A stretch of DNA of 64,000 nucleotides from Ariolimax columbianus (taxonomy: Eukaryota; Mollusca; Gastropoda; Stylommatophora; Arionidae), in contig JAVGWX010000011.1 in the NCBI GenBank assembly GCA_036924085.1, positions 17,809,108 through 17,873,107 of the forward strand, written 5' to 3'. Under the pieces are notes generated by a model. The model searched no databases and was not told the DNA's origin. It saw only the letters and a list, made by a program, of their open reading frames with translations. Numbering within the stretch: the first letter of the stretch is position 1; every line of letters begins with the position of its first letter. This document shows, piece after piece, positions 8,736 to 19,005 of this stretch. Both the position numbers and the translations under genes were made by a program.

Positions 8736-11700
8736 AGTACTATTAGGCGACCAAGGCCCGTCGCGTCGAATGACAATGTCCATACCCCGTTTGACGGCCG
8801 CGTGTCATGCGACCTGCAGTTCTGTTGGGGAGGGGGCGATCTGATTTAGCCAGGTGTTGCGAAGGTGGCCTCGAGGACGCCTCTAGGATGAGCACGGCTT
8901 CTTCCCGTAACTCGCCCCCACAATCTGTCGGAGCATCTCGTGGACTTGGACTTCCCGGGAATGGCGAGCAAACGTGACCGAAGAGGGAGAGGCGACGGCT
9001 ATCAATCGTTGAGACAATGCCTGTAAGTTGAGTACGTCGAACTACTTCACTGTTGGAAATCATGTCATGCTAGACGATCCTGGGGAAACGCCTCTGATTG
9101 CGCAAGTAGAAGGCCTCAAGGCACTGCCGGCCCTGCTGAACTAATGCCCAGGACTCAGAGCCGTACAGGATAATAGGCAGATTGCAGGAGGACTAAATAC
9201 GAAGTCTGATCTCCAGGGAGAGCCTTCGTTGAGACCAGATTCTGCAGAGCGAGTGCATGGATGAAGCCGCTAAGTCCATCCAACGGGTGATGTCGTGGCT
9301 GCTGCGTGCGTCAGAGGAATGTCTGCTGTCGAGGTATACTAAGTCCTTGGTGGCTGCAACAGGGTTGTCGTTCACGATGATGCTCAGTGCAGTGGGGCCC
9401 CTGCTGAGGTTTTGGATTTTCGACTTCGTCCTGGAAATGTGCAAGCCTTGGTGGGTAGCCGATCGATCCAGTACCTCTAGGGGGCCTACCAGGGCCTGAG
9501 AATCGTAGCCCAGTATGACGACGTCATCATCGTAGACGAGATCGGTTACCCGGAATCCGCCGACAAGGACCTATGGGTTGTGTGCAGAAGACTGTGTGAG
9601 GATCCAGTCCATGGTACTGCAAAAAAGTGCGGGGGCGAGAACGCAGCCCTGTCGGATACCAGATGATGGGGGGAACTCTTCTGTGAGATCCCGCCAGAGT
9701 CGAATTCTGGAGCCGGTGTAATTGTGAAGCTCCTCAATTAGAGTCAGCAGGGTGCCTGAGATACCCACGTATTGTAGGGCCTTCCACCGGTTGTGTATGT
9801 CCACAGAATCGAAGGAAGCCCGTAGGTCAACGTAGGCGACGTGGGGAGGGTAGTTAAGCTCGCAGTGCATTTCTGTGAGGAGGCTGAGAGCAAGAATGGC
9901 GTAAATGGTGGAGCGAGAAGCTGTGAACAGGGACTGTTGGGGCCGATGATGGTGGAGCGAGAAGCTGTAAACAGGGACTGTTGGGGGCGATGATGGTGGA
10001 GCGAGAAGCTGTAAACAGGGACTGTTGGGGGCGATGATGGTGGAGCGAGAAGCTGTGAACAGGGACTGTTGGGGGCGTCAATGGTGGAGCGAGAAGCTGT
10101 GAACAGGGACTGTTGGGGGCGTCAATGGTGGAGCGAGAAGCTGTGAACAGGGAATGTTGGGGGCGATGATGGTGGAGCGAGAAGCTGTGAACAGGGACTG
10201 TTGGGGGCGTCAATGGTGGAGCGAGAAGCTGTGAACAGGGAATGTTGGGGGCGTCAATGGTGGAGGGAGAAGCTGTGAACAGGGACTGTTGGGGGCGATG
10301 ATGGTGGAGCGAGAAGCTGTGAACAGGGACTGTTGGGGGCGTCAATGGTGGAGCGAGAAGCTGTGAACAGGGACTGTTGGGGGCGATGATGGTGGAGCGA
10401 GAAGCTGTGAACAGGGACTGTTGGGGGCGTCAATGGTGGAGCGAGAAGCTGTGAACAGGGAATGTTGGGGGCGTCAATGGTGGAGCGAGAAGCTGTAAAC
10501 AGGGACTGTTGGGGGCGATGATGGTGGAGCGAGAAGCTGTGAACAGGGACTGTTGGGGGCGTCAATTGTGGAGCGGGAAGCTGTGAACAGGGACTGTTGG
10601 GGGCGATGATGGTGGAGCGAGAAGCTGTGAATAGGGACTGTTGGGGGCGATGATGGTGGAGCGAGAAGCTGTGAACAGGGACTGTTGGGGGCGTCACTGG
10701 TGGAGCGAGAAGCTGGGAACAGGGACTGTTGGGGGCGTCAATGGTGGAGCGAGAAGCTGTGAACAGGGACTGTTGGGGGCGTCAATGGTGGAGCGAGAAG
10801 CTGTGAACAGGGACTGTTGGGGGCGATGATGGTGGAGCGAGAAGCTGTGAACAGGGACTGTTGGGGGCGATGATGGTGGAGCGAGAAGCTGTGAACAGGG
10901 AATGTTGGGGGCGTCAATTGTGGAGCGAGAAGCTGTGAACAGGGACTGTTGGGGGCGATGATGGTGGAGCGAGAAGCTGTGAACAGGGACTGTTGGGGGC
11001 GTCAATTGTGGAGCGGGAAGCTGTGAACAGGGACTGTTGGGGGCGATGATGGTGGAGCGAGAAGCTGTGAACAGGGACTGTTGGGGGCGTCAATTGTGGA
11101 GCGGGAAGCTGTGAACAGGGACTGTTGGGGGCGATGATGGTGGAGCGAGAAGCTGTGAATAGGGACTGTTGGGGGCGATGATGGTGGAGCGAGAAGCTGT
11201 GAACAGGGACTGTTGGGGGCGTCACTGGTGGAGCGAGAAGCTGTGAACAGGGACTGTTGGGGGCGTCAATGGTGGAGCGAGAAGCTGTGAACAGGGACTG
11301 TTGGGGGCGTCAATGGTGGAGCGAGAAGCTGTGAACAGGGACTGTTGGGGGCGATGATGGTGGAGCGAGAAGCTGTGAACAGGGACTGTTGGGGGCGATG
11401 ATGGTGGAGCGAGAAGCTGTGAACAGGGAATGTTGGGGGCGTCAATGGTGGAGCGAGAAGCTGTGAACAGGGACTGTTGGGGGCGATGAGGGTGGAGCGA
11501 GAAGCTGTGAACAGGGACTGTTGGGGGCGTCAATTGTGGAGCGGGAAGCTGTGAACAGGGACTGTTGGGGGCGATGATGGTGGAGCGAGAAGCTGTGAAC
11601 AGGGACTGTTGGGGGCGATGATGGTGGAGCGAGAAGCTGCGAACAGGGACTGTTGGGGGCGTCACTGGTGGAGCGAGAAGCTGTGAACAGGGAATGTTGG

Positions 11701-11885
11701 GGGCGATGATGCCTCATTAAAAGGGGCTCCAATCTGGAGAGGAGCACACATGCGAAGACTTTGCCGGGGAAGGACAGTAGGGAAATAGGCCTGTAATTGT
11801 CGCATTCCAGACGGGAGCCCTTTTCCTTGTACAAGGAAATTATTAGTCCATTGCCTTTTGTGCCTTTTGTGCCTTTTGTGGAACA
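8736..11885 (-). pseudogene. LINE reverse transcriptase split by a 44-bp minisatellite
   Basis: A 5'-truncated non-LTR retrotransposon on the minus strand. From its 5' side it reads KEKGSRLECDNYRPISLL and PGKVFACVLLSRLEPLL (11834-11720), then HHRPQHSLFTASRSTSDAPN entering the array at 11711. Beyond the array it resumes as AILALSLLTEMHCELNYP (about 9900), followed by palm motif A (AYVDLRASFDSVD), motif B (SSGIRQGCVLAPALFC, about 9620-9670) and a YDDD motif C (about 9522-9535). The C-terminal part RRLSLFGHV lies at 8743-9063. Motifs appear in the canonical order, so this is one ORF interrupted by the array. Forty extra units add 1,760 bp, not a multiple of three, and there are further stops, so it cannot make active enzyme. 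I see no target-site duplication. Confidence 0.9.
9905..11711 (-). repeat. 44-bp tandem array, about 41 units, inside the RT ORF
   Basis: Units contain gagcgagaagctgtgaacag and end gatgat or gtcaat/gtcact. The length of 1,806 bp fits 41.0 units. On the minus strand the unit encodes RPQQSLFTASRSTI, the conserved stretch of this RT between 'ARIEPLL' and 'ILALRLL', which should occur once. All three minus frames of a unit are open, producing 100-160-codon shadow ORFs that cycle through RPQQSLFTASRSTI, APNSPCSQLLAPP and PPTVPVHSFSLH. A rare variant (gaatagggactg) occurs at 10629 and 11157, exactly 528 bp (12 units) apart, with matching neighbours, showing a higher-order duplication. Confidence 0.95.
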
Positions 11886-12053
11886 ACAAAACAGATGCAG
11901 AATTTTATAAGCAGAGACATTGGAGAATATTTAAATTTAACATGGTATAAGATTTCAAATGTTGAACTGTTGGGAGAAACCAGACACGCCACAGCGAAAC
12001 TGAAGGTGAGGGAAAGCCGATAGCAAGTTTATGGAACACAACGTAAGGTAATC

Positions 12054-12067
12054 ATATGATACCATTA
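12054..12067. repeat. Target-site duplication, left arm (RNase H LINE copy 2)
   Basis: The 14-bp sequence atatgataccatta is repeated without mismatch at 12896-12909. Confidence 0.93.
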
Positions 12068-12895
12068 GACTGGACCCATGCCTACACCGACGGTTCTGTA
12101 ACAACACAGAACGGAGGGGCAGGGGTATTCCTGAGCCTACAAAATGGCAGAAAAATAACACTATCAGTGACAACTGGAAAATACACAAGCAATTTCAGAG
12201 CGAAAGCAGAGGCACTGAGGGCTGCAGTAGAAGAAATGGTGACAGGTAAAAGGAATGAAAGCCATATAGTCCTGCTTACAGATGCCCTGGCCGTAGTCAC
12301 AGCACTAAAAAGCCAGAAAAATACTGAAGTTAATAATTTAAGAGCAATACTCTGTCAACTATGCCAGCAGTCAGCACCAAAAATAGTAGTGTTACAGTTG
12401 GTTCCATCCCACTGTAACATCCAAGGCAACGAGGAGGCAGACAGACTGGCAAAAGAAGGTGCAAGACTACCACAACCAGATACTAGTGTGACATACGAAA
12501 GGTCAAAAAGGCTTATTAGAGCTAGATACATGACCAAATGGGAAATAGAACATACTGGCTACACAAAAAATGATGCCAATTACTAGTTGAACAGAAGAAA
12601 GCAGGTCGTGGTCTTCAGACTTCGCACTGGCCACAGTAGACTGAGGTACCACCTATTCAACAAATTGAAGATAGGTGGCACTGACGAATGCTCGTGTGGC
12701 ACCGGGAAAATGACTGCTGAACATTTGCTGCAAAACTGTCTGACATATGAGGATCAGAGAGAACAGATGTGGCCATCACCAGTGCAAACACAAGACAAGC
12801 TCTATGGCAGTGTCGACAGCCTCAGGATGACCGCTGCTTTTTTCGAAAAAATACAAGTTGACGTCTGACAGCGTACGACGAAGAAGAAGAAGAAG
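12068..12895 (+). pseudogene. RNase H LINE, copy 2 with perfect 14-bp target duplication
   Basis: The insertion starts exactly at DWTHAYTDGSV, the first catalytic-Asp block of a retrotransposon RNase H domain. It continues through FRAKAEALRAAVEEM (Glu block), LLTDALAVVTAL (second Asp) and SHCNIQGNEEADRLAKEG (His and last Asp). A TAG stop at about 12584 separates this from the tail FRLRTGHSRLRYHLFNKLK and TDECSCGTGKMTAEH, a Cys/His cluster ending VDV-TGA. The GAA-rich 3' tail ends at 12895. Both sides carry atatgataccatta (12054-12067 and 12896-12909). All four RNase H acidic blocks are preserved, but there is no RT, so it is not autonomous. Confidence 0.93.
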
Positions 12896-12909
12896 ATATG
12901 ATACCATTA

Positions 12910-13800
12910 CAAAGCAGTCTCTGTTCTAGAATCCCCAGAGTTAGAGAAATGGATGGTAATAAAACCACACGAAGAAGAGCATTTAAGACACATATAAAAA
13001 GAGTCACGAATGACGCGAAGAAAGCTGAAGCAGGCGGCTCATGACGACCTTTGTTGACAAAAAAATTACTTTACGATCAGCTGAAAGGATTTTGCCTTTT
13101 TGTATAGTTTCGTGTGATAGATATAAATGAAGATTTGCGCAGCAAATACAGGGACAATGAAAATCAGGACAACATAGAAAACACTAAATATTCAGGTAAA
13201 AAGCACAGAACTTAAAGAGATCACTTAATTTCAAATCTTGTACAGCGTGTTCACACAAAATAGAAGATTGGACAGAGATTTGGAATCAAGAACACAGAAA
13301 TCCAATGCAATTTTTTAATCAGCTCTCACCACAAAGAAACAGTTGATAAATAATGTGTTTATACCAACTCTCTGCTACCAGTGTCAGACATGGACTCTCA
13401 CCAAGACAGAAGAAAGAAAAATCATGATATGGGAAATTATATATTTTAGAAAGGCTGTCGATGTCCAAATACTGGATAGAGTAATAAACAAATAAATCAG
13501 AAAGAATGTGAAGGAAGCACCACGCGTGGGATATATAGAAAGGCAGGGAATAAAATGGTTCGGACACCTGACAAAAATGCAAATCAAGTTTCCAGTTGAA
13601 CGGATCTACATTACCCGACATCAGGGTTTCAGAACAAGAGGCCGACGAAGAAAAATGGATAGATGGTGTCAGTGAGACACTGAAGAAACACAAAATGACC
13701 AAAACATCGACGACAAATCTGTCACACGATAGATAACTACACCTCCCCCACGTCGTCTCCGGCACGTGGATAGAAGATGAAGGTGATGATGATGTATAGC
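12910..13800 (+). pseudogene. LINE ORF2 C-terminal remnant
   Basis: In the + frames it reads NNVFIPTLCYQCQTWTLTK (about 13340), then KNVKEAPRVGYIERQGIKW, FGHLTKMQIKFPVERIY and HQGFRTRGRRRK, followed by a frameshift and a tail ending gatgatgatg at about 13790. This corresponds to the post-thumb region of LINE ORF2. RT catalytic motifs are missing. Long minus-strand ORFs here are shadows. Confidence 0.72.
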
Positions 13801-14059
13801 GTCGTTTGTTTATTCAGCTATATTTTAGAACATTTCTGACGTTCCACTAATGCCAGAGTTTCACATTCAGGTTTGTTTCTCCAAGAAGTGGACATTCACG
13901 AATATGATAACAAGATAGAAACTGTAGACCTCTCCGACACAGGTATGTGATATGGTTTTTTTAGTTTTTTATTAAATTGTTTCTAAATTATCGTTGTTGT
14001 TTTAATTATATTAGTTCGCTGATCAGGATATGGGAAGTAATAACAGTTCATCACAAGCG

Positions 14060-14060
14060 A

Positions 14061-14144
<84 letters not shown>
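14060..14144. repeat. (AT)n microsatellite
   Basis: About 85 bp of nearly perfect AT dinucleotide. The Tyr-Ile ORFs over it are artefacts. Confidence 0.97.
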
Positions 14145-14146
<2 letters not shown>

Positions 14147-14385
14147 TTTTTTGCGTTCGCCTTATTTCTCTATTCCCCAAGGTGGTTGTTGCATTATGGT
14201 TTTTATTTTGCACCTGTCAGCTCAGTGCATCCGATTCAGCATCAATTTTATGTAAGGGGCTGCTCCCTCCTACATTTTCTAAGGGTTTGCTTCCTCGGGT
14301 TAACAGCCGGTGCTGTGATGGGGATCGAACCCAGCACCTTCGGTTTGTGAGCCGTGTCACTCAACCACTAGCCCCCGCCGTATAC
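14145..14385 (-). repeat. tRNA-headed SINE
   Basis: Read on the minus strand, the head has an A-box-like ggctagtggttgagtg near 14360-14375 and a B-box-like tgggttcgatccc near 14319-14331, followed by a body of about 170 bp. It sits exactly between two (AT)n tracts (14060-14144 and 14386-14430). It is not a tRNA gene: the cloverleaf is degenerate and fused to a body. Confidence 0.65.
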
Positions 14386-14449
<64 letters not shown>

Positions 14450-14452
14450 GCA

Positions 14453-14484
<32 letters not shown>
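14386..14484. repeat. (AT)n-(CA)n-(CACG)n compound microsatellite
   Basis: An AT run to about 14428, then CA dinucleotides, CACG units and CA again, ending where the mariner-like terminus cgaggagtgctc begins at 14485. Confidence 0.93.
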
Positions 14485-14878
14485 CGAGGAGTGCTCAAAT
14501 AAAACCGGACCTAACTGAACCAAATGAACATGCGTACGATGCACATGATGACGTCAATTTTGATGTAAACATCACATACTAACCATCAAGTTTGCAAAAT
14601 TTCATTATCTTCCGACTCATGGTTTGATCAGAAGACTGTTGAAAACATAACGAGTGTTATAAGGAATCCATCCAGAGTTGATTAGCGATCGGTTTCTATC
14701 CGCTGAAGGATATCGATCAGTTGACATTCAGCGCAGAATGCAGGCAGCGTATAGTGTATCTTTAAAGGAAGACGTGAGTTAACGAAAGATCGTCCAAGAC
14801 CTGGTCAGGCGCATATTGTTGCTTCAGAAGATGTCATCGCCAAAATCGAAGCAGCAATTCAGGTCACCATACACTGCC

Positions 14879-14882
<4 letters not shown>
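14485..14882 (+). mobile_element. Mariner-like relic with an inverted 3' junction
   Basis: It begins with the terminal inverted-repeat type cgaggagtgctcaaat. Degraded transposase follows: VIRNPSRVD, an HTH part matching the element at 42198, then RELTKDRPRPGQAHIVASED, the 'RPRPGQ' linker of mariner transposases. After IEAAIQ it passes into tcaccatacactgcc, which matches the HTH coding region in reverse orientation, as in the 42198 element, and is then cut by an (AT)n tract. No DDD domain and no right terminus are present. Confidence 0.7.

Positions 14883-14957
<75 letters not shown>
14883..14957. repeat. (AT)n-(GA)n microsatellite
   Basis: AT dinucleotides to about 14925, then GA dinucleotides to 14957, replacing the right part of the mariner relic. 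Confidence 0.95.
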
Positions 14958-15326
14958 TAAAGTAACCGGACTAAACCGGTACCCATTTAAGGCTGTGTCG
15001 ACCCGGGATCCATTGCGGTCTGAAAAAACATTACCGCCTCAACTGGGGAATGAACCCAGGACCACTAAGATGCGAAGCCAGGGCGCTAACCACTGCGCAA
15101 CATTACCGCCTCAACTGGGGAATGAACCCAGGACCACTAAGATGCGAAGCCAGGGCGCTAACCACTGCGCAACATTACCGCCTCAACTGGGAAATGAACC
15201 CAGGACCACTAAGATGCGAAGCCAGGGCGCTAGCCACTGCGCAACATTACCGCCTCAACTGGGGAATGAACCCAGGACCACTAAGACGCGAAGCCAGGGC
15301 GCTAACCACTGCGCTACGCGGCTCCA
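14958..15326 (-). repeat. SINE family V with its tRNA-like head tandemly tetramerised
   Basis: On the minus strand the element has a tRNA-like head and a short body (14958-15028, with accggtacccatttaa). A head unit of exactly 72 bp occurs four times, with starts at 15029, 15101, 15173 and 15245. Each has an A-box-like agcgcagtggttagcg and a B-box-like tgggttcattccc. The single-head version is at 58600-58770. Four complete internal pol III promoter sets in series are therefore present. The ORF repeating LPPQLGNEPRTTK is a multiple-of-three artefact. Confidence 0.88.
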
Positions 15327-15749
15327 TATATGTATAGAAATATATTTGTAAGTAAGTAACATGTTATTTGCAAAAAGGTTGCGTCTTATAATGGCCAACC
15401 TGTTTGGCTGTTATAAGTTTCTTGACATTTGTGCAATGTGGTAGTTCGCCTTTACTTTCTGTGTGTGGTAGAGCGATCGAACTGAGAAAAACAGAACTCG
15501 CGTCTTGGAGCTGAACACTGGATGATTTTAACTGTGTGCGTTGGGATCGTGAAACGGACGTTTCACCTTTAGTTTCCAGCCGTATCTAGTTTGGGAGACA
15601 CTGACTATTTTTTTAAATTTTGATCGCTCTCCGCGTCCTGAACGTAATGGCAACCTACCGTACTACTGACCTGCCAAGAAACTTATAGGTCAGGTCGTAA
15701 GAAGCGACGTTCTGCAAAGGAAATGCTGCGTAAACTTACATGTATGTGT

Positions 15750-15760
15750 GTGTATATATG

Positions 15761-15822
<62 letters not shown>
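15750..15822. repeat. (AT)n microsatellite
   Basis: Interrupted AT/TG dinucleotides directly upstream of the LINE remnant at 15842. Confidence 0.93.
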
Positions 15823-15828
<6 letters not shown>

Positions 15829-15841
15829 AGTGTGTGTATAT

Positions 15842-16560
15842 AAAGATCATCATCATCATCACGTCGTGCCATCAGCGTCAAGACCAAACTCAAAGTCTAC
15901 CGTGCAACCATCATTCCAACCCTACTATACGCTTGCGAAAGCTGGACTGTATACTCTGGACATGCAAGGAGGTTAAACCACTTCCACACAGGTTGCCTGA
16001 GGCGAATATTCCACATCCGATGGCAAGATCGTGTCACTGACATCGAGGTTCTCTCGAGGGCTAACATGCCCAGCATCCATGCACTGCTAGAAAAAGCACG
16101 ACTAGGATGGGCCGGACACCTCGTCCGTATGTCAGACGAGCGGCTCCCAAAGAAGCTTCTCTACGGCGAGCTGAGAGAGGGATGGTGTGAGAGAGGGCGC
16201 CCAAAGAAACGTTTTAAAGACGGTCTGAAGGACTCACTAAAAAGTTGCCAGATAGACATCGACAACTGGGAATATCTTGCGGAAAAACAAATCTGACTGG
16301 AGAAGCGCAGTCAAATCGGGTATAGCTGCTGGTGAAGATGACCGTGTTGTGAAAACCCAGAACAGACGCAAGACGCGGAAATCCCGAGCAGCGGGAACAC
16401 CATCCCCTTCTACAAACCTCGTGTGCCCGATATGTAGCAGATGTTTTCGTGCTCGCATTGGCCTGTTCAGCCACATGCGCACCCACACCCAACAGGGAAA
16501 TCTGTGACAAGGATGATGTCGGCGGTCCTCATCGACAACGATGGACAGCTATTATCATCA
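15842..16560 (+). pseudogene. LINE ORF2 C-terminus with terminal C2H2 finger
   Basis: A 5'-truncated LINE. The + frame reads SVKTKLKVYRATIIPTLLYA, then LNHFHTGCLRRIFHIRWQD, MPSIHALLEKARLGWAGHLV and DERLPKKLLYGELREGW. One frameshift near 16280-16296 leads to NKSDWRSAVKSGIAA and the closing finger CPICSRCF...SHMRTH (16425-16490) before a stop at about 16505. The 3' end runs into (ATC)n at 16552-16567. This is the best-preserved of the C2H2-tailed family here; the minus copy at 19006 overlaps it in sequence. The RT palm is missing, so it is inactive. Confidence 0.88.
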
Positions 16561-16565
16561 TCATC

Positions 16566-16935
16566 ATGTAGCATGTCCTTTGTAGAACGTTACTCTTATC
16601 AGTTTGTCTGAAAGAAACTCGTTCTCTCGCCAAGACTCCAGCCTCCGACACAGTCATACCCAGGCATTCCTGCTGGATATCTTGGTGTCATCGTATTCTT
16701 GATCTACCCCCTTTTTTTTTTGCCTGGCACCATACCTTCCATCACCGTTCTCTCAAGATCGTTGTGTCTCTTGATGTGACCAAAGTATTTGCATTTTCTA
16801 GCCAAAATGGAATTGGTAAACCAGTTTTCCTCTATGCTCAACTCTTGCCGAATGTCTACATTTGGCTTTTCTCTGTCCAGGGTATTTTGAGGATCTTTCT
16901 GTAACATTTTGACTCGAAGGATTCGATTCTTTTTC
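16566..16935 (-). pseudogene. LINE ORF2 C-terminal tail, minus strand
   Basis: The minus strand reads MLQKDPQNTLDREKPNVDIR, then QELSIEENWFTNSILARKCK and YFGHIKRHNDLERTV, ending gctacatgatgatgat. The same tail occurs at 17600-18025, 37640-38065 and 42825-43080. It meets the + strand LINE at 15842-16560 tail to tail through a shared (ATC)n run. Confidence 0.8.
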
Positions 16936-17074
16936 TAGAAGTTTTGGTAATCGTCAATGATTAACAGCCATAAGTTGCCACATGAAAAACACAGGCTCTC
17001 AAGACTTAATATTATAATTTTGTTGGTGCTCTTCCATAATTTCTTCACATAAAGAAAAAGAAAATGTAGATAGA

Positions 17075-17590
17075 ACAAGCCAATTGTCAGTACAGATAGA
17101 ACTACAAGTAAACGTCTCAAAGACGAAAAGCATGGTTTCCAGAACCACAACGGTTGATATCAAGCTACAGGGGAACCGTCTACAAAATGTCCAACACTAC
17201 ACATGCCTGGGAAGCAAAATGACACAATATGGAGAAGCCACGAACAAAATTTCCACTATAATTGCTTTGGCCTCGTGCGTCTTTAATCAGCTCACCAACA
17301 TCTGGAAATTAACGACACTGAGCAAACATACCAAGCTCAGACTATTCAACGCAATCGTAATATCAGTCCTGACATATGGATGGGAAAGCTGGAAGACAAC
17401 AAAAGACTGGAAAACAAACTAAATATCTTTGAAAATAAATGTTGAAGAAAATTATTAAACATACGCTGGGACCAGTTCATAACTAATGACTCGATAAGAA
17501 CAGAGACAAACCAAATATACTTGTCGACCATCATCCGGAAAAAAACGACGGACATCCATAGGACATGTTCTTAGAATTAATTATAACCAT
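17075..17590 (+). pseudogene. LINE ORF2 palm/thumb remnant
   Basis: The + frame reads VNVSKTKSMVSRTTTVDIK, QHYTCLGSKMTQYGEATN, LSKHTKLRLFNAIVISVLTY, then a frameshift and KINVEEN. This covers the 'LGSK' and 'KLRLFNAIV' blocks C-terminal to the RT active site. The catalytic ADD motif is not present. It leads straight into another LINE tail at 17600. Confidence 0.78.
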
Positions 17591-17599
17591 CTTTCTTTG

Positions 17600-18020
17600 C
17601 AAAGCACTCGAATCGACTTAGGCGCGCAAAGAACATATATATTTCAGACAAAGAATCGAAACTTTCGAATCAAAATGTTACAGAAAGATCCTCAGAATAC
17701 GCTGGACAGAGAAACAGACAAATGTAGACATTCGGCAAGAATTGAGCATAGAGGAGAACGGGATTATCAATTCCATTTTGGCTAGAAAATGCAAAAACGT
17801 TGGTCACACCAAGAGACGCAACGGTCTCGAGAGAACAGTGATGAAAGGTATAGTGCCAGGCAAAAGAGGAAGTGATAGACTAAGAAGACATTGGCGCCAA
17901 GATATCCAGGAATATGCCTGAGTATGACAGTGGCGGAGGCTGGAGTTTGGCAAGGGTACGAGTCTCTTTCAGACAGATTGTGATGGGAGCGACGTTCTAT
18001 AAATGACATGCTACATGATG

Positions 18021-18025
<5 letters not shown>
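17600..18025 (+). pseudogene. LINE tail, same family as 16566-16935
   Basis: It reads QTKNRNFRIKMLQKDPQNT, then broken frames with RETDKCRHSARIEH, and the non-coding tail gttctataaatgacatgcta. It ends atgatgatt and then runs into (AT)n, suggesting the 3' tail seeded the microsatellite. Confidence 0.75.

Positions 18026-18071
<46 letters not shown>
18024..18071. repeat. (AT)n microsatellite
   Basis: AT dinucleotides continuing from a LINE 3' tail. Confidence 0.95.
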
Positions 18072-18072
<1 letters not shown>

Positions 18073-19005
18073 GCACTTAGTATTGATTCAACCAAGAAAG
18101 GTGACAAAGTTCACTTAATTTTTGAGTTTCGAGTCTCCACCTTGTCCATGTACAACTGAAATAATTGTCAGTATGCGCCACGCACACCAAGGGCAAATCT
18201 ATGTATCACGCCCCGATCACACGAGTTAAACGAGGATGAATATCCAGTATTGTTGTTTGTCCATCATGTGTGATGAAGACCACTATCTTTGTTCAACCGT
18301 GTGGACAATCTTTTCATTTTGCTCTGTCCCTGGCGAGAGGGGGAGGGGGGGGGGTGGACAAAAAGAAAAGTGATGCAAGCCGCAAACAGGTATCTTGCAA
18401 AACAGCAAAGGTGTGACATCTAATAGGTTGGGAAATTAACATAGCCAAGACCAAATTTCATGTTCATTACGAATAAGTAAAGTAAAGAATACGAATAGCA
18501 CAGAAATGATGTTCTAGATATTCACAAAGTATTGTCACAAGGTGAGAATTATAAGTCTCCCACAAAGCGATACAGGCACTATGATGAATCTGGTTTGCCT
18601 CTAGCCACAAACGCTGGCGGCGATAGTCCAGTCAAATTCTGATGACGTTCGCGAACTACAGATACAGTCACAACACTTTCACTAATGGCACCGACAAATG
18701 AAGAAATAGTCGATCGTTGCTGGTAAACCTTTGCTCACTTTGACTATGTTACCTCACATGATATAAGAATAACAAGTAGCGCAGACAAGGTAATCAGCGT
18801 TATGGTAGATGCCTTCAAATTCACACAATCGCTTTGTTCATATCAAATGACACAGGCAAGTAATGACACTCCTATTTTTCTCAGCTTGCCTCTAGATGAA
18901 CAAATTTACAGTAACTAATAATAGCACGCTTTCAGCCATCCCCCACAACAGTAGCATTTGACCGGAGTCTCTATTTAAAATTGAAATAGTTTGAAATAAT
19001 AATAA
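18072..19005. repeat. Old dispersed repeat, left part
   Basis: The only match I can see is around 18225-18320 (accgtgtggacaatctttt), with partners near 59395-59480 (gccgtgtggacagtctttt). The related block 20655-20870 / 59945-60180 continues in the same order, so this may be one long repeat interrupted at 19006-20612. A G-rich run lies at 18340-18356. No gene is seen. Confidence 0.45.

Noticed and set aside
9854..11665. Long proline/serine-rich ORFs (up to 163 codons) repeating RPQQSLFTASRSTI
   Set aside because: They are frame-cycling translations of the 44-bp minisatellite inside a dead RT, not proteins.
14319..15326. True tRNA genes at the A/B-box-containing sequences
   Set aside because: Heads are fused to SINE bodies or tandemised and the cloverleaf pairing is poor; no terminator-bounded tRNA was seen.
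13977..15893. Tyr/Ile-repeat ORFs
   Set aside because: Translations of (AT)n microsatellites.
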